DNA of 10,436 nucleotides from an uncultured Limosilactobacillus sp. (GCF_934202235.1 NZ_CAKPXS010000054.1:1-10436); one strand, 5' to 3'. Shown: positions 1-7,270, counted from the first letter of the stretch. Notes: a model not told the origin generated them from the letters alone. Translations and numbers: made by a program.

Positions 1-238
1 GGCCGGCCGTGACGACTTGATCAAAAAGACGACGGCTGAAATGAAGGTCGTTGAGAAGTACCTGCCTAAGCAGTTGCCAGATGACGAGGTTAAGGCAAAA
101 GTGGCAGAAGTGATCAAGGAACAAAATGCCAGCAGCATGAAGGACTTTGGTAAAGTGATGGGTGCTGCAATGAAGGCCTTGAAGGGCCAGGCTGACGGTC
201 AGCTGGTTAACAAGACTGTCAAGTCACTTCTCCAGTAA
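1..238 (+). CDS. yqeY: YqeY/GatB-like domain protein, 3' part only
   Basis: This is the C-terminal part of a YqeY-family protein. The reading frame is open from base 2 (codons for AGRDDL) to the TAA at 236-238, so the true start lies upstream of the window; the TTG at 17 is internal. About 78 residues remain of a family that is usually near 150. Visible family features are the segment VEKYLPKQL, the run SSMKDFGKVMGA and the ending GQADGQLVNKTVKSLL. The family shares its fold with the tail domain of the GatB amidotransferase subunit, which contacts tRNA, but its cellular role is poorly known. It lies 29 bases upstream of phoH on the same strand, an order common in lactobacilli, where rpsU often precedes it. 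Family assignment is confident; function is not established. Confidence 0.9.
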   Translation, partial: AGRDDLIKKTTAEMKVVEKYLPKQLPDDEVKAKVAEVIKEQNASSMKDFGKVMGAAMKALKGQADGQLVNKTVKSLLQ

Positions 239-252
239 GAAGCAATAAAGGT

Positions 253-270
253 AAAGGGGATTACTTTTTG
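253..270 (+). promoter_or_regulatory. Ribosome binding site and TTG start of phoH
   Basis: AAAGGGGA at 253-260 lies seven bases before a TTG at 268-270. No ATG or GTG follows at a suitable distance in this frame, and the N-terminus MTEKQSGKF runs straight into conserved PhoH sequence. TTG is therefore taken as the start. It is a weak initiation codon, unlike the ATG of the neighbouring genes. Confidence 0.75.
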
Positions 271-1254
271 ACTGAAAAACAATCAGGAAAGTTTGAACAG
301 GCTTACCAGATCGCTGATCAGCAGGTCGAAGTCGGGTTACTCGGGACCCAGGATAAGTATGTGGAACTACTGGAATCGGGGATGGCTGTCACCATCAACC
401 CGTTTGGCGACCAGTTAAAGATCAGCGGGGCCAAAGATGACGTTTTGCTGACGGTTGACGTGATTGATCAACTAGTGAAGCTGATTAAGGCGGGCATTAT
501 GTTGAGCAGTACCGATATCGTTAGTGCCATGAAGATGGCCCACCGGGGGACACTCGAGTACTTTGGCGACCTGTATAGCGAAACCATCATTAAGGACCGT
601 CGTGGCCGTGCAATCCGCGTGAAAAATTTCGGCCAGCGGCAGTATATTCAGGCGATCAAGGAAAACGACATTACTTTTGGGATTGGACCAGCTGGGACCG
701 GGAAAACTTACTTGGCCGTAGCAATGGCCGTTGCTGCCCTGAAACGGGGGCAAGTCGAACGGATCATTCTGACCCGGCCTGCTGTTGAAGCGGGGGAGAG
801 TCTTGGCTTTTTGCCTGGTGACCTGAAAGAGAAAGTTGATCCCTACCTGCGGCCAATTTATGACGCCTTAAATGAGATTATGGGGGCTGACCACGTTGAA
901 CGCCTCGTTGAACGAGGGACAATTGAAATTGCGCCGCTCGCTTACATGCGGGGACGGACACTTGATGCTGCCTTTGTGATCCTCGACGAGGCGCAAAACA
1001 CCACTAATCCGCAAATGAAAATGTTTTTGACGCGGTTAGGGTTTGGCTCCAAAATGGTGGTCAACGGTGATATTTCACAGATTGACTTGCCGCGGCACAA
1101 CGCGAGTGGCCTCGTCAGTGCTGAACGGATCCTCAAGGGAATTAAGTCGGTTGACTTTGTGCACTTTAGTGCTGATGACGTGGTGCGCCACCCAGTGGTT
1201 GCAAGAATCATTACTGCTTACGAGAACCAAGAAAGTCAGCGGGGGGAGAGATAA
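268..1254 (+). CDS. phoH: PhoH-family ATPase
   Basis: A PhoH-like P-loop ATPase of 328 residues, the usual family length. An N-terminal region (about 1-115) precedes the ATPase core. The Walker A motif GPAGTGKT is at residues 140-147, Walker B VILDEAQN has its acidic pair at D240-E241, and the sensor-like stretch VNGDISQIDLP is at about 265-275. The family is cytoplasmic and is thought to act in RNA metabolism, as an ATPase or possible helicase partner of ribosome and RNA maturation factors; the precise substrate is unsettled. Its stop overlaps the ybeY start by one base (TAATG), so the two genes are probably translationally coupled. The phoH-ybeY pairing is widely conserved. No signal peptide or membrane segment is seen. 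Confidence 0.95.
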   Translation: MTEKQSGKFEQAYQIADQQVEVGLLGTQDKYVELLESGMAVTINPFGDQLKISGAKDDVLLTVDVIDQLVKLIKAGIMLSSTDIVSAMKMAHRGTLEYFGDLYSETIIKDRRGRAIRVKNFGQRQYIQAIKENDITFGIGPAGTGKTYLAVAMAVAALKRGQVERIILTRPAVEAGESLGFLPGDLKEKVDPYLRPIYDALNEIMGADHVERLVERGTIEIAPLAYMRGRTLDAAFVILDEAQNTTNPQMKMFLTRLGFGSKMVVNGDISQIDLPRHNASGLVSAERILKGIKSVDFVHFSADDVVRHPVVARIITAYENQESQRGER

Positions 1255-1733
1255 TGGAATTAACACTGCTAGACCACACGGCCGGCCAGTTAACTGCTGA
1301 CCAGCGTCAATTGGCCATTCAACTGCTGAATTACGCGGCTGATTATCTTCACGTGGCCGAGAGTGCTGAAATGTCGTTAACCTTCGTCTTAAACGATGAA
1401 ATCCGCCAATTGAACAAGCAATACCGCGGTGTTGACCGGGCGACCGACGTTATTAGTTTTGCGGCTGAAGAGACTGGTAACGAAAGCTCTTTTGAAATGC
1501 CTGCCGAACTGCGGGCGGAACTACCGGAGAACCTCGGTGACCTGTTTATCTGTCTTGATAAGGTTCCGGAGCAGGCCGGTTTTCTTGGTCATTCAGCAGA
1601 GCGCGAACTCGGCTTTTTAGTCGTTCACGGTTTTTTACACCTGAACGGCTATGACCACGAACAGCCAGCTGATGAAAAAAAGATGTTTACCTTGCAACGG
1701 GAGATTTTAGATTCTTATGGCCTCACCAGATAA
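1254..1733 (+). CDS. ybeY: Endoribonuclease YbeY (rRNA maturation factor)
   Basis: YbeY is a metal-dependent single-strand endoribonuclease used in 16S rRNA 3'-end processing and ribosome quality control. The protein has 159 residues, normal for the family. The signature HGFLHLNGYDH supplies the three metal-binding histidines H125, H129 and H135, and the preceding segment DRATDVISFA (about 61-70) is also typical. The ATG overlaps the phoH stop by one base, and a purine-rich GGGGGGAGAG at 1241-1250 acts as ribosome binding site. The 3' end overlaps the dgkA start by 17 bases. With era two genes downstream, it places two 16S rRNA maturation functions in the same cluster. Confidence 0.97.
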   Translation: MELTLLDHTAGQLTADQRQLAIQLLNYAADYLHVAESAEMSLTFVLNDEIRQLNKQYRGVDRATDVISFAAEETGNESSFEMPAELRAELPENLGDLFICLDKVPEQAGFLGHSAERELGFLVVHGFLHLNGYDHEQPADEKKMFTLQREILDSYGLTR

Positions 1734-2115
1734 ACACCAGATTAGCCGTAACCGTCATTTTACCCAGGCAGTGCGGCACGCAGTGGATGGGATTATTCAC
1801 GTGACAAGGCGTGAACAGAATTTCCGTTTTCACCTGTTTGCTGCCGTCCTCGTGGTGGTTTGTGGTTTGATGATTCACATTTCGGTAGAGGGCTGGTGCT
1901 GGTTAATGGTGGCTGTCTTTGCAGTCCTGATTGCCGAAATGGCGAACACTGGCGTTGAAGAGTTGGTTGACCTCCTGGTTGGCCACCACTATTCACCGGT
2001 AGCAAAGCACATCAAGGATATTGCAGCCGGCGTCGTCTTACTCACTTCATGGTTGGCGGCCATTGTTGGTTTGCTGGTCTTTGTACCAGCATTGTTAGAG
2101 CTTTTCAGGAGGTAA
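1717..2115 (+). CDS. dgkA: Diacylglycerol kinase family protein, probably undecaprenol kinase
   Basis: A small integral membrane kinase of 132 residues. Three hydrophobic segments are visible at about 38-56, 59-77 and 104-126. The family signature reads EMANTGVEELVDLL, with E74, N77 and E81 at the catalytic and metal-binding positions, followed by PVAKHIKDIAAGVVLL. In Gram-positive bacteria such as Bacillus subtilis and Streptococcus mutans, this family mainly phosphorylates undecaprenol to feed the cell-wall lipid carrier pool, so that substrate is inferred here. The ATG lies inside the ybeY end; its ribosome binding site GGGAG (1699-1703) is about 13 bases upstream, rather far, so re-initiation by ribosomes finishing ybeY may help. 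Some lactobacilli carry cdd between dgkA and era; here era follows directly. Confidence 0.92.
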   Translation: MASPDKHQISRNRHFTQAVRHAVDGIIHVTRREQNFRFHLFAAVLVVVCGLMIHISVEGWCWLMVAVFAVLIAEMANTGVEELVDLLVGHHYSPVAKHIKDIAAGVVLLTSWLAAIVGLLVFVPALLELFRR

Positions 2116-2118
2116 GTC

Positions 2119-3036
2119 ATGACAGAAGAAAAACAACCAGTCTTTCACTCTGGGTTTGTGGCAATGGTTGGCCGGCCTAACGTTGGCAAGTCAACCCTGC
2201 TTAACCAGGTGGTTGGCCAAAAGGTGGCCATTATGAGTAACGTCGCCCAGACAACCCGTAACAAGATTCAGGGCGTTTATACGACGAAGAACGCGCAGCT
2301 GGTCTTTGTGGATACCCCGGGAGTCACTAAACCGCGGACAAAGCTGGGCGATTTTATGGAACGATCGACTTATTCTGCCCTGAGCGAAGTGGATGCGGTG
2401 CTCTACGTGGTGAGTGCGGCAGATAAGCGCGGTATGGGTGACCAATTTATTGTCGACCATGTTCTTGACCACGTTGATAAGCCCGTTTACCTGGTGGTCA
2501 ATAAGATCGACCAGGTCCACCCCAACGACCTGCCAACCATTGTGGATGACTACAAGGGCGGACGTCAATACGCCGGCATCCTTCCGGTATCAGCCCTCAA
2601 TGGCAATAACGTTGACCAGCTACTTTCAACGCTGGTCGCGGCGATGCCCGAAGGACCACAATATTATCCGGCAGACCAGGTGAGTGACCATCCGGAGCGC
2701 TTTGTGATTGCGGAAATTATTCGAGAAAAGGTCTTTCACCTGACTCGTGATGAGGTACCACACTCGGTCGCCGTTGATGTCACCTCTGTCAAGGACCAGG
2801 GTGATAATCACGTGCAGGTTAGTGCCAACATCGTGGTGGAACGTCCAGGACAAAAGGGAATCATTATTGGTAAAAAGGGTGCGATGTTGAAGAAGATTGG
2901 CACCCTTGCCCGCAAGGATATTGAAGCCCTGTTAGGGAACCACGTTTACCTACAACTGTGGGTCAAAGTAGTGCCCAAATGGCGAGACAAGAGCTCGCTA
3001 CTAAAGGAATACGGTTACCGCAATAAAGATTATTAA
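2119..3036 (+). CDS. era: GTPase Era
   Basis: Era is a GTPase that binds the 3' end of 16S rRNA and helps assemble the 30S subunit. At 305 residues it has the full family length. The GTPase domain shows G1 GRPNVGKS (18-25), a G2 region around TTRNKIQG (45-52), G3 DTPG (65-68), G4 NKID (128-131) and G5 SAL (158-160). A C-terminal KH RNA-binding domain follows, with its GKKG loop at 251-254 and the conserved ending LKEYGY. The ribosome binding site AGGAGG (2107-2112) overlaps the end of dgkA and is six bases from the ATG, so expression is tied to the upstream genes. No missing residue or odd feature is seen. Confidence 0.98.
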   Translation: MTEEKQPVFHSGFVAMVGRPNVGKSTLLNQVVGQKVAIMSNVAQTTRNKIQGVYTTKNAQLVFVDTPGVTKPRTKLGDFMERSTYSALSEVDAVLYVVSAADKRGMGDQFIVDHVLDHVDKPVYLVVNKIDQVHPNDLPTIVDDYKGGRQYAGILPVSALNGNNVDQLLSTLVAAMPEGPQYYPADQVSDHPERFVIAEIIREKVFHLTRDEVPHSVAVDVTSVKDQGDNHVQVSANIVVERPGQKGIIIGKKGAMLKKIGTLARKDIEALLGNHVYLQLWVKVVPKWRDKSSLLKEYGYRNKDY

Positions 3037-3043
3037 TTGTCAC

Positions 3044-3059
3044 GGGGGTGTCTGCCATG
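3044..3059 (+). promoter_or_regulatory. Ribosome binding site deciding the recO start
   Basis: The G-rich stretch GGGGGTG (3044-3050) is six bases upstream of the ATG at 3057. A GTG at 3048 in the same frame would add three residues (M-S-A), but it sits inside this ribosome binding site and has no good one of its own, so the ATG is preferred. Confidence 0.65.
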
Positions 3060-3842
3060 GCAAAACAAGTCAGCCGCTTTACCGGGCTAGTAATGTCGCG
3101 GCGGGATTTTCGCGAACGCGACCTCCTGGTAAAGATGTTAACGGCATCGCAGGGGCCGCTGATGTTTCTTGTCCGCGGCGCTAAACGGCCGAAGGCTAAA
3201 CTAGCGGCGACAGTCCTGCCGTTTAGTCATGGCTCGTATTTAGGGGTGCTCCACCAGCGACGGCTTAGTTTGCTAACGGCTGCCAACCAGGTTCAACAGT
3301 ACCAGCACATCACTGCCGACTTGACGGCCAATGCGTATGCGACCTACCTGTTTGACCTGGTTGATGCGGCATTTTATGATGGTCAACCGCTCGGGCGCTG
3401 GTTTAACCAGGTCAGTAGTGCACTTTCCCTGATGGATCAAGGCATGGACCCGCAGATCATCGTTAACGTGCTCGAACTTCAATTGCTCAGTCAGTTTGGT
3501 GTTCAGCCTACCTGGGACCGCTGTGTTGTTTGTGGTCGGCGTGATCTGCCGTTGAATTATTCTGAAGAAAATGGCGGGATGCTCTGTGCCAATCACTTTG
3601 ACCGTGACCCCTATCGGATCCGCTTGGACCAGCGGACTACTGGCTACTTGCAGCTGCTTTCGACAGTTGATTTGACGAAGGTGAAAGCGATTAATGTTTC
3701 CGACTATATCAAACAACGACTTCAGAAGTTAATTGACACCATCTATAACAACCAGGTCGGACTTCACTTGCGAAGTCGGACTTTCATCCGCCAGATGGAC
3801 AACTGGGATTCTCAACTAAAATTAAGTGGCCGCAAGGATTGA
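3057..3842 (+). CDS. recO: DNA repair protein RecO
   Basis: RecO works with RecR (and RecF) to load RecA on SSB-coated single-stranded DNA and to anneal strands in recombinational repair. The 261-residue protein starts with the N-terminal OB-fold pattern TGLVMSRRDFRERDLLVKMLT and continues FLVRGAKRPKAKLAA. A helical C-terminal domain contains a zinc-binding knuckle: C156 and C159 (CVVC), then C177 and H180 (CANH), numbered from the ATG at 3057. The last ligand is His rather than the Cys found in many family members. The gene begins 20 bases after era and is probably the last of this transcription unit. Its stop codon TGA lies within the -35 box of the next promoter. Confidence 0.95.
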   Translation: MAKQVSRFTGLVMSRRDFRERDLLVKMLTASQGPLMFLVRGAKRPKAKLAATVLPFSHGSYLGVLHQRRLSLLTAANQVQQYQHITADLTANAYATYLFDLVDAAFYDGQPLGRWFNQVSSALSLMDQGMDPQIIVNVLELQLLSQFGVQPTWDRCVVCGRRDLPLNYSEENGGMLCANHFDRDPYRIRLDQRTTGYLQLLSTVDLTKVKAINVSDYIKQRLQKLIDTIYNNQVGLHLRSRTFIRQMDNWDSQLKLSGRKD

Positions 3843-3867
3843 CAATCATTGTTTTTTTTTCTATGAT
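3839..3867 (+). promoter_or_regulatory. Promoter of the glyQS T-box transcript
   Basis: A perfect -35 box TTGACA (3839-3844) is followed by exactly 17 bases and a -10 box TATGAT (3862-3867, five of six matches). The spacer includes nine T in a row (3852-3860). Transcription would start near 3874, a little upstream of T-box Stem I. The -35 box contains the recO stop codon. The short ACAATCATTGT repeat before the T-run could act as a weak recO terminator, but its stem is too small to call one. Confidence 0.82.
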
Positions 3868-3873
3868 GATGAC

Positions 3874-4090
3874 GTTCATCAAGAAAATAACTGCAGCAAC
3901 GACGAGGAATTAACCGGTGTGCTGACTTCAGCGAGAGTGGGATAGTGAAAGCCGCTTGTCAGGTCCGGGTGGGCACCTTACAGCTGCATTAATCAAGCTG
4001 TTCCGTCTTGACGGAAAAGCAGGGTGGAACCGCGAATGACATTCGTCCCTGTAATCACTGGCTAAGTCTAGTGATTACAGGTCTTTTTTT
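3874..4090 (+). promoter_or_regulatory. Glycine T-box riboswitch leader
   Basis: A tRNA-sensing leader controlling glyQS. Stem I can be folded by eye: base TGCAGC (3892-3897) with GCTGCA (3983-3988), GAGG (3904-3907) with CCTT (3976-3979), CCGG (3914-3917) with CCGG (3965-3968), CTGAC (3922-3926) with GTCAG (3958-3962), and AGCG (3930-3933) with CGCT (3953-3956) enclosing the AGAG bulge and distal loop. The specifier strand reads GTG-GGC-A, giving glycine codon GGC at 3972-3974 followed by the usual purine. There is no Stem II, as known for glyQS leaders. Stem III is TTCCGT/ACGGAA (4001-4016). The T-box AGGGTGGAACCGCG is at 4021-4034; its TGGA (4025-4028) fits the UCCA end of a Gram-positive glycine tRNA. 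Antiterminator: 4021-4024 with 4047-4050 and 4032-4037 with 4041-4046, leaving a seven-base bulge. Uncharged tRNA-Gly should favour read-through. Confidence 0.95.
4048..4090 (+). terminator. T-box regulated intrinsic terminator
   Basis: A perfect 12-bp stem, CCTGTAATCACT (4048-4059) with AGTGATTACAGG (4070-4081), has a ten-base loop and is followed by TC and seven T (4084-4090). The first three bases of the stem also pair in the antiterminator, so the two folds exclude each other. It should stop transcription before glyQ when glycine tRNA is charged. Confidence 0.95.
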
Positions 4091-4107
4091 GGAAAGGGAG
4101 AGTTAAT

Positions 4108-5091
4108 ATGGCAAAAAAACTGAGTGTCCAAGACATCATTTTTACGCTTGAACAATATTGGGCAAAACAAGGCTGCATGCTGATGCAGGCCTACGATACG
4201 GAAAAGGGGGCGGGGACGATGAGCCCTTATACCTTCTTGCGGGCGATTGGACCAGAACCGTGGAATGCTGCGTATGTCGAACCATCACGGCGGCCAGCAG
4301 ACGGCCGTTACGGTGAAAACCCCAACCGTCTCTACCAGCACCACCAATTCCAAGTAATTATGAAACCCTCCCCGGACAACATTCAGGACCTCTACTTGGG
4401 TAGTCTCAAGGAGCTAGGAATTGACCCACTGGAACACGACATCCGTTTTGTTGAAGACAACTGGGAGAACCCGTCGATGGGTTGTGCTGGTGTCGGTTGG
4501 GAAATCTGGCTTGACGGGATGGAAATCACTCAGTTTACCTACTTCCAAGTAGTTGGTGAACTGCCAATGAATCCGGTTGCTTCAGAAGTCACTTACGGCT
4601 TGGAACGGCTGGCCGAATACATTCAAAACGTTGACTCCGTTTACGATCTGGAATGGGCTGACGGGGTCCTCTATGGTGATATCTTTAAGGAACCAGAGTA
4701 TGAACACTCCAAGTACGCCTTTGAGGAAAGCGACCAGGCGATGCTGCTATCAGCATTTAACAACTACGAAAGCGAAGCAAAACGCCTGATTAAGCTGGGA
4801 CTCGTTCACCCGGCCTATGATTACGTGCTGAAGTGCAGCCACACCTTTAACCTCTTGGACGCTCGTGGCGCCGTTTCTGTCACTGAACGAGCTGGTTACC
4901 TGCACCGGATTCGGATCATGGCCAAGTCCATTGCCAAAGCGTTCGTTGAAGAACGGCGGAAGCGTGGTTTCCCACTGATTCATGACCAACAGCTCCGGCA
5001 AAAGACCTTAGCGGAGTACACCAAAAAGGCGGAAAAGGCTAAACAACGCGCGGCAAAGAAAGCACGCAAAGCACAAAAGGGGGAGAAGTAA
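4108..5091 (+). CDS. glyQ: Glycyl-tRNA synthetase alpha subunit
   Basis: GlyQ is the catalytic (class II) subunit of the bacterial alpha2-beta2 type glycyl-tRNA synthetase, which charges tRNA-Gly with glycine in the cytoplasm. Visible family blocks are MSPYTFLRAIGPEPW (38-52), the motif 2 region AAYVEPSRRPADGRYGENP (54-72) with YQHHQFQVIMKPSP (76-89), and motif 3 around VTYGLERL (161-168). The protein has 327 residues, somewhat longer than the roughly 295-305 of Bacillus or E. coli; the excess is a lysine/alanine-rich tail from about 303 to the end. The ATG follows a strong AAAGGGAGAG site (4093-4102), which starts just beyond the T-box terminator. glyS begins one base after its stop. Confidence 0.98.
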   Translation: MAKKLSVQDIIFTLEQYWAKQGCMLMQAYDTEKGAGTMSPYTFLRAIGPEPWNAAYVEPSRRPADGRYGENPNRLYQHHQFQVIMKPSPDNIQDLYLGSLKELGIDPLEHDIRFVEDNWENPSMGCAGVGWEIWLDGMEITQFTYFQVVGELPMNPVASEVTYGLERLAEYIQNVDSVYDLEWADGVLYGDIFKEPEYEHSKYAFEESDQAMLLSAFNNYESEAKRLIKLGLVHPAYDYVLKCSHTFNLLDARGAVSVTERAGYLHRIRIMAKSIAKAFVEERRKRGFPLIHDQQLRQKTLAEYTKKAEKAKQRAAKKARKAQKGEK

Positions 5092-5092
5092 C

Positions 5093-7171
5093 ATGGCTAA
5101 CACATACTTATTGGAAGTCGGCGTTGAAGAAATGCCAGCACACGTTGTTACGCCAAGTATTAAGCAGCTTCATCAACGGGTTGCTGACTACTTAAAGGAT
5201 CAGCGCATTGGGTTTGACAGCATGAAGGAGTACGCAACACCCCGCCGCTTAGCATTGCTCATTAGTGGCCTGGATGATAAGCAACCGGATATTGACGAAT
5301 CAGTCAAGGGGCCGGCCAAGAAAATTGCCCAGGATGCCGATGGTAATTGGACTAAGGCGGCCATTGGGTTTAGCCGCGGACAGGGGGCAACCGTTGACGA
5401 TATTGAATTCAAGGACGTTAAGGGCACTGCCTACGTCTTTGTTGAAAAGCACATTGAGGGGAAGACACTGGCAGAAGTCCTCCAGGGGTTGCCAGAGGTC
5501 ATTACTTCAATGAACTTCCCTACCCAGATGAAGTGGGGCTACCACCAATTACAATTTATTCGGCCAATCCGTTGGCTGGTTTCGCTGCTCAATGATCAGG
5601 TGGTTCCATTCCATATTCTGGACGTTGAAGCGGGACGGACAACTCGTGGGCATCGTTTCCTGGGACACGATATTGACTTGAAAGAGGCAACGGATTACGA
5701 AGAGTCCCTTCACCAACAATTTGTCATTGCCGACCAGGCTAAACGCAAGCAGGTGATCAACGATCAGATTGATCAGATTGTGGAAGAACACGACTGGGTA
5801 ATTGATAAGGATCCGAACCTGGTTGAAGAAGTTAACAACCTGGTTGAGTGGCCAACGGCTTTTGCGGGCTCCTTTGACGAAAAGTACCTGGTCTTACCTG
5901 ACGAAGTCCTCATTACCTCAATGAAGGATAACCAGCGCTTCTTCTACCTTCGTGATCACCAGGGAAAGTTGCTACCGAACTTTATCGCTGTCCGCAATGG
6001 TAATCGTGACTATTTGGATAATGTTATTAAGGGGAACGAACGGGTGCTGGTTCCACGGCTGGAAGATGCCAAGTTCTTCTATGAAGAAGACCAGAAGATC
6101 TCAATTGCCGACTATGTCAAACGACTGTCGCGGGTCAGCTTCCACGACAAGATTGGCTCGATGGCCGAAAAGTTGGCGCGGGTAACCGTGTTGGCCCAGT
6201 TGCTGGGTGAAAAAGTGGGCCTTGATGACCAACAATTATCAGACCTCAAACGGTCTAGTCAGATTTATAAGTTTGACCTGACTACCCAGATGGTTGGTGA
6301 ATTTGCTGAACTGCAGGGAATTATGGGGGAAATTTACGCCCGTCTGCAGGGTGAACGGCCAGCGGTTGCCAAGGCGATTGCAGAACAGTACATGCCAACA
6401 AGTGCCGAAGGAGAACTGCCACAGTCTCCGGTCGGGACAGTTTTGGCAATTGCTGACAAGTTAGACTCCATTATGAGCTTCTTCGCTGTCGGCATGATCC
6501 CAAGTGGTTCCAATGACCCTTATGCTTTGCGTCGCCAGGCCTTCGGAATTGTGCGGATCATCGCTGACCGGCAGTGGCACCTGCCGCTGATGGAAATGGC
6601 AACAGCATACAGCCAGGCACTGACCAAGGCTGGAATTGACAACCAATTAGACTTCAACCGTCACGCCAAGGACGTTCGGTCGTTCTTCTTGGACCGGCTC
6701 AAGCAGCTCTTCCACGAAGAACACCTCCGTCACGACATCATTGATGCAGTTTGTGATACCGAGCAAAATGATATTGCTGCGGTCATTGAAGCTGCCGCTG
6801 CGATTGACCGACGCAAGGACAATGACCACTTTAAAGAAGCGGTTGAGGCACTCACGCGGGTTGTTCGTCTGGCAACCAAGGGGAAGCTGCCAGCTGAACA
6901 GTGGCAGGTGAACCCCCAACTGTTTGAAAATCCATCCGAAAAGGCATTGTGGGAGCAGACGACAGCACTGCAACAAAAGTTTGACGGTCAGACCCTTGAT
7001 GAACACTTTACTGAACTGCTGGCTCTCCGTGAATTGATCAGTGATTACTTCGAAGAAAACATGATCATGGCCAAGGATGAGGCGGTCAAGCATAACCGGT
7101 TGTCACAACTGAGCATTATCGCGGCAATGACTAAGGAATTCGGTAATCTTGACGAATTAATTGTCAAGTAG
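5093..7171 (+). CDS. glyS: Glycyl-tRNA synthetase beta subunit
   Basis: GlyS is the beta subunit that pairs with GlyQ and supplies tRNA recognition. Its 692 residues match the family length (about 680-690). It opens with the typical LLEVGVEEMPA, includes SMNFPTQMKWG and FIRPIRWLVSLL in the N-terminal half, the HD-like segment TQMVGEFAELQGIMG near residues 398-412, and DKLDSIMSFFAVGMIPSGSNDPYALRR near 456-482. The C-terminal part (about 575-692) corresponds to the DALR-type anticodon-binding domain. The ribosome binding site is the AAAAGGGGGAG run inside the end of glyQ, and one base separates the two genes. It therefore shares the T-box control. No frameshift or missing block is apparent. Confidence 0.98.
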   Translation: MANTYLLEVGVEEMPAHVVTPSIKQLHQRVADYLKDQRIGFDSMKEYATPRRLALLISGLDDKQPDIDESVKGPAKKIAQDADGNWTKAAIGFSRGQGATVDDIEFKDVKGTAYVFVEKHIEGKTLAEVLQGLPEVITSMNFPTQMKWGYHQLQFIRPIRWLVSLLNDQVVPFHILDVEAGRTTRGHRFLGHDIDLKEATDYEESLHQQFVIADQAKRKQVINDQIDQIVEEHDWVIDKDPNLVEEVNNLVEWPTAFAGSFDEKYLVLPDEVLITSMKDNQRFFYLRDHQGKLLPNFIAVRNGNRDYLDNVIKGNERVLVPRLEDAKFFYEEDQKISIADYVKRLSRVSFHDKIGSMAEKLARVTVLAQLLGEKVGLDDQQLSDLKRSSQIYKFDLTTQMVGEFAELQGIMGEIYARLQGERPAVAKAIAEQYMPTSAEGELPQSPVGTVLAIADKLDSIMSFFAVGMIPSGSNDPYALRRQAFGIVRIIADRQWHLPLMEMATAYSQALTKAGIDNQLDFNRHAKDVRSFFLDRLKQLFHEEHLRHDIIDAVCDTEQNDIAAVIEAAAAIDRRKDNDHFKEAVEALTRVVRLATKGKLPAEQWQVNPQLFENPSEKALWEQTTALQQKFDGQTLDEHFTELLALRELISDYFEENMIMAKDEAVKHNRLSQLSIIAAMTKEFGNLDELIVK

Positions 7172-7177
7172 TAAACT
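7149..7177 (+). promoter_or_regulatory. Possible promoter for dnaG-rpoD
   Basis: TTGACG (7149-7154, five of six -35 matches) is followed by 17 bases and TAAACT (7172-7177, four of six -10 matches), straddling the glyS stop. The -35 is part of an inverted repeat, CTTGAC (7148-7153) and GTCAAG (7163-7168). Other AT-rich candidates lie further down in the gap (for example TTGCGC at 7202), but they match less well. This is a by-eye guess. Confidence 0.3.
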
Positions 7178-7233
7178 GAATAAGCGTTGAGTTAATTATG
7201 ATTGCGCTAACTATCTGCAATTAATGATATTGG

Positions 7234-7270
7234 ACAAAGGTCGCGTTCGAAAAAAGAAGGCGACCTTTGT
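7234..7270 (+). terminator. Inverted repeat between glyS and dnaG, terminator-like
   Basis: A perfect 11-bp inverted repeat, ACAAAGGTCGC (7234-7244) with GCGACCTTTGT (7260-7270), encloses a 15-base loop containing six A (7250-7255). Only three T follow without interruption (7270-7272, then GCTGTT), so it is a weak or partial intrinsic terminator of glyQS. If the dnaG promoter lies upstream, it would instead be a hairpin in the dnaG leader, ending about ten bases before the ribosome binding site. Confidence 0.55.

Noticed and set aside
17..19. TTG at 17 as the start of yqeY
   Set aside because: The frame is open to the window edge and the preceding residues AGRDD fit the family; the gene is truncated by the window.
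3048..3056. GTG at 3048 as the recO start
   Set aside because: It lies inside the ribosome binding site of the ATG at 3057 and adds only three non-conserved residues.
3273..3716. Long open frame on the minus strand inside recO (147 codons), and similar ones inside glyS (6647-7093), era (2191-2568) and rpoD (9569-9886)
   Set aside because: They lie fully within well-identified + strand genes, have no ribosome binding site or recognisable motif, and are expected shadows of the real frames.
3841..3860. ACAATCATTGT plus nine T as a recO terminator
   Set aside because: The stem has only four to five pairs with almost no loop, and the T-run is the spacer of a strong promoter.
5761..5780. Tandem copy of GATCAGATT in glyS
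   Set aside because: Two 9-base copies encoding Asp-Gln-Ile twice in a conserved helix; no array and no sign of a mobile or regulatory repeat.
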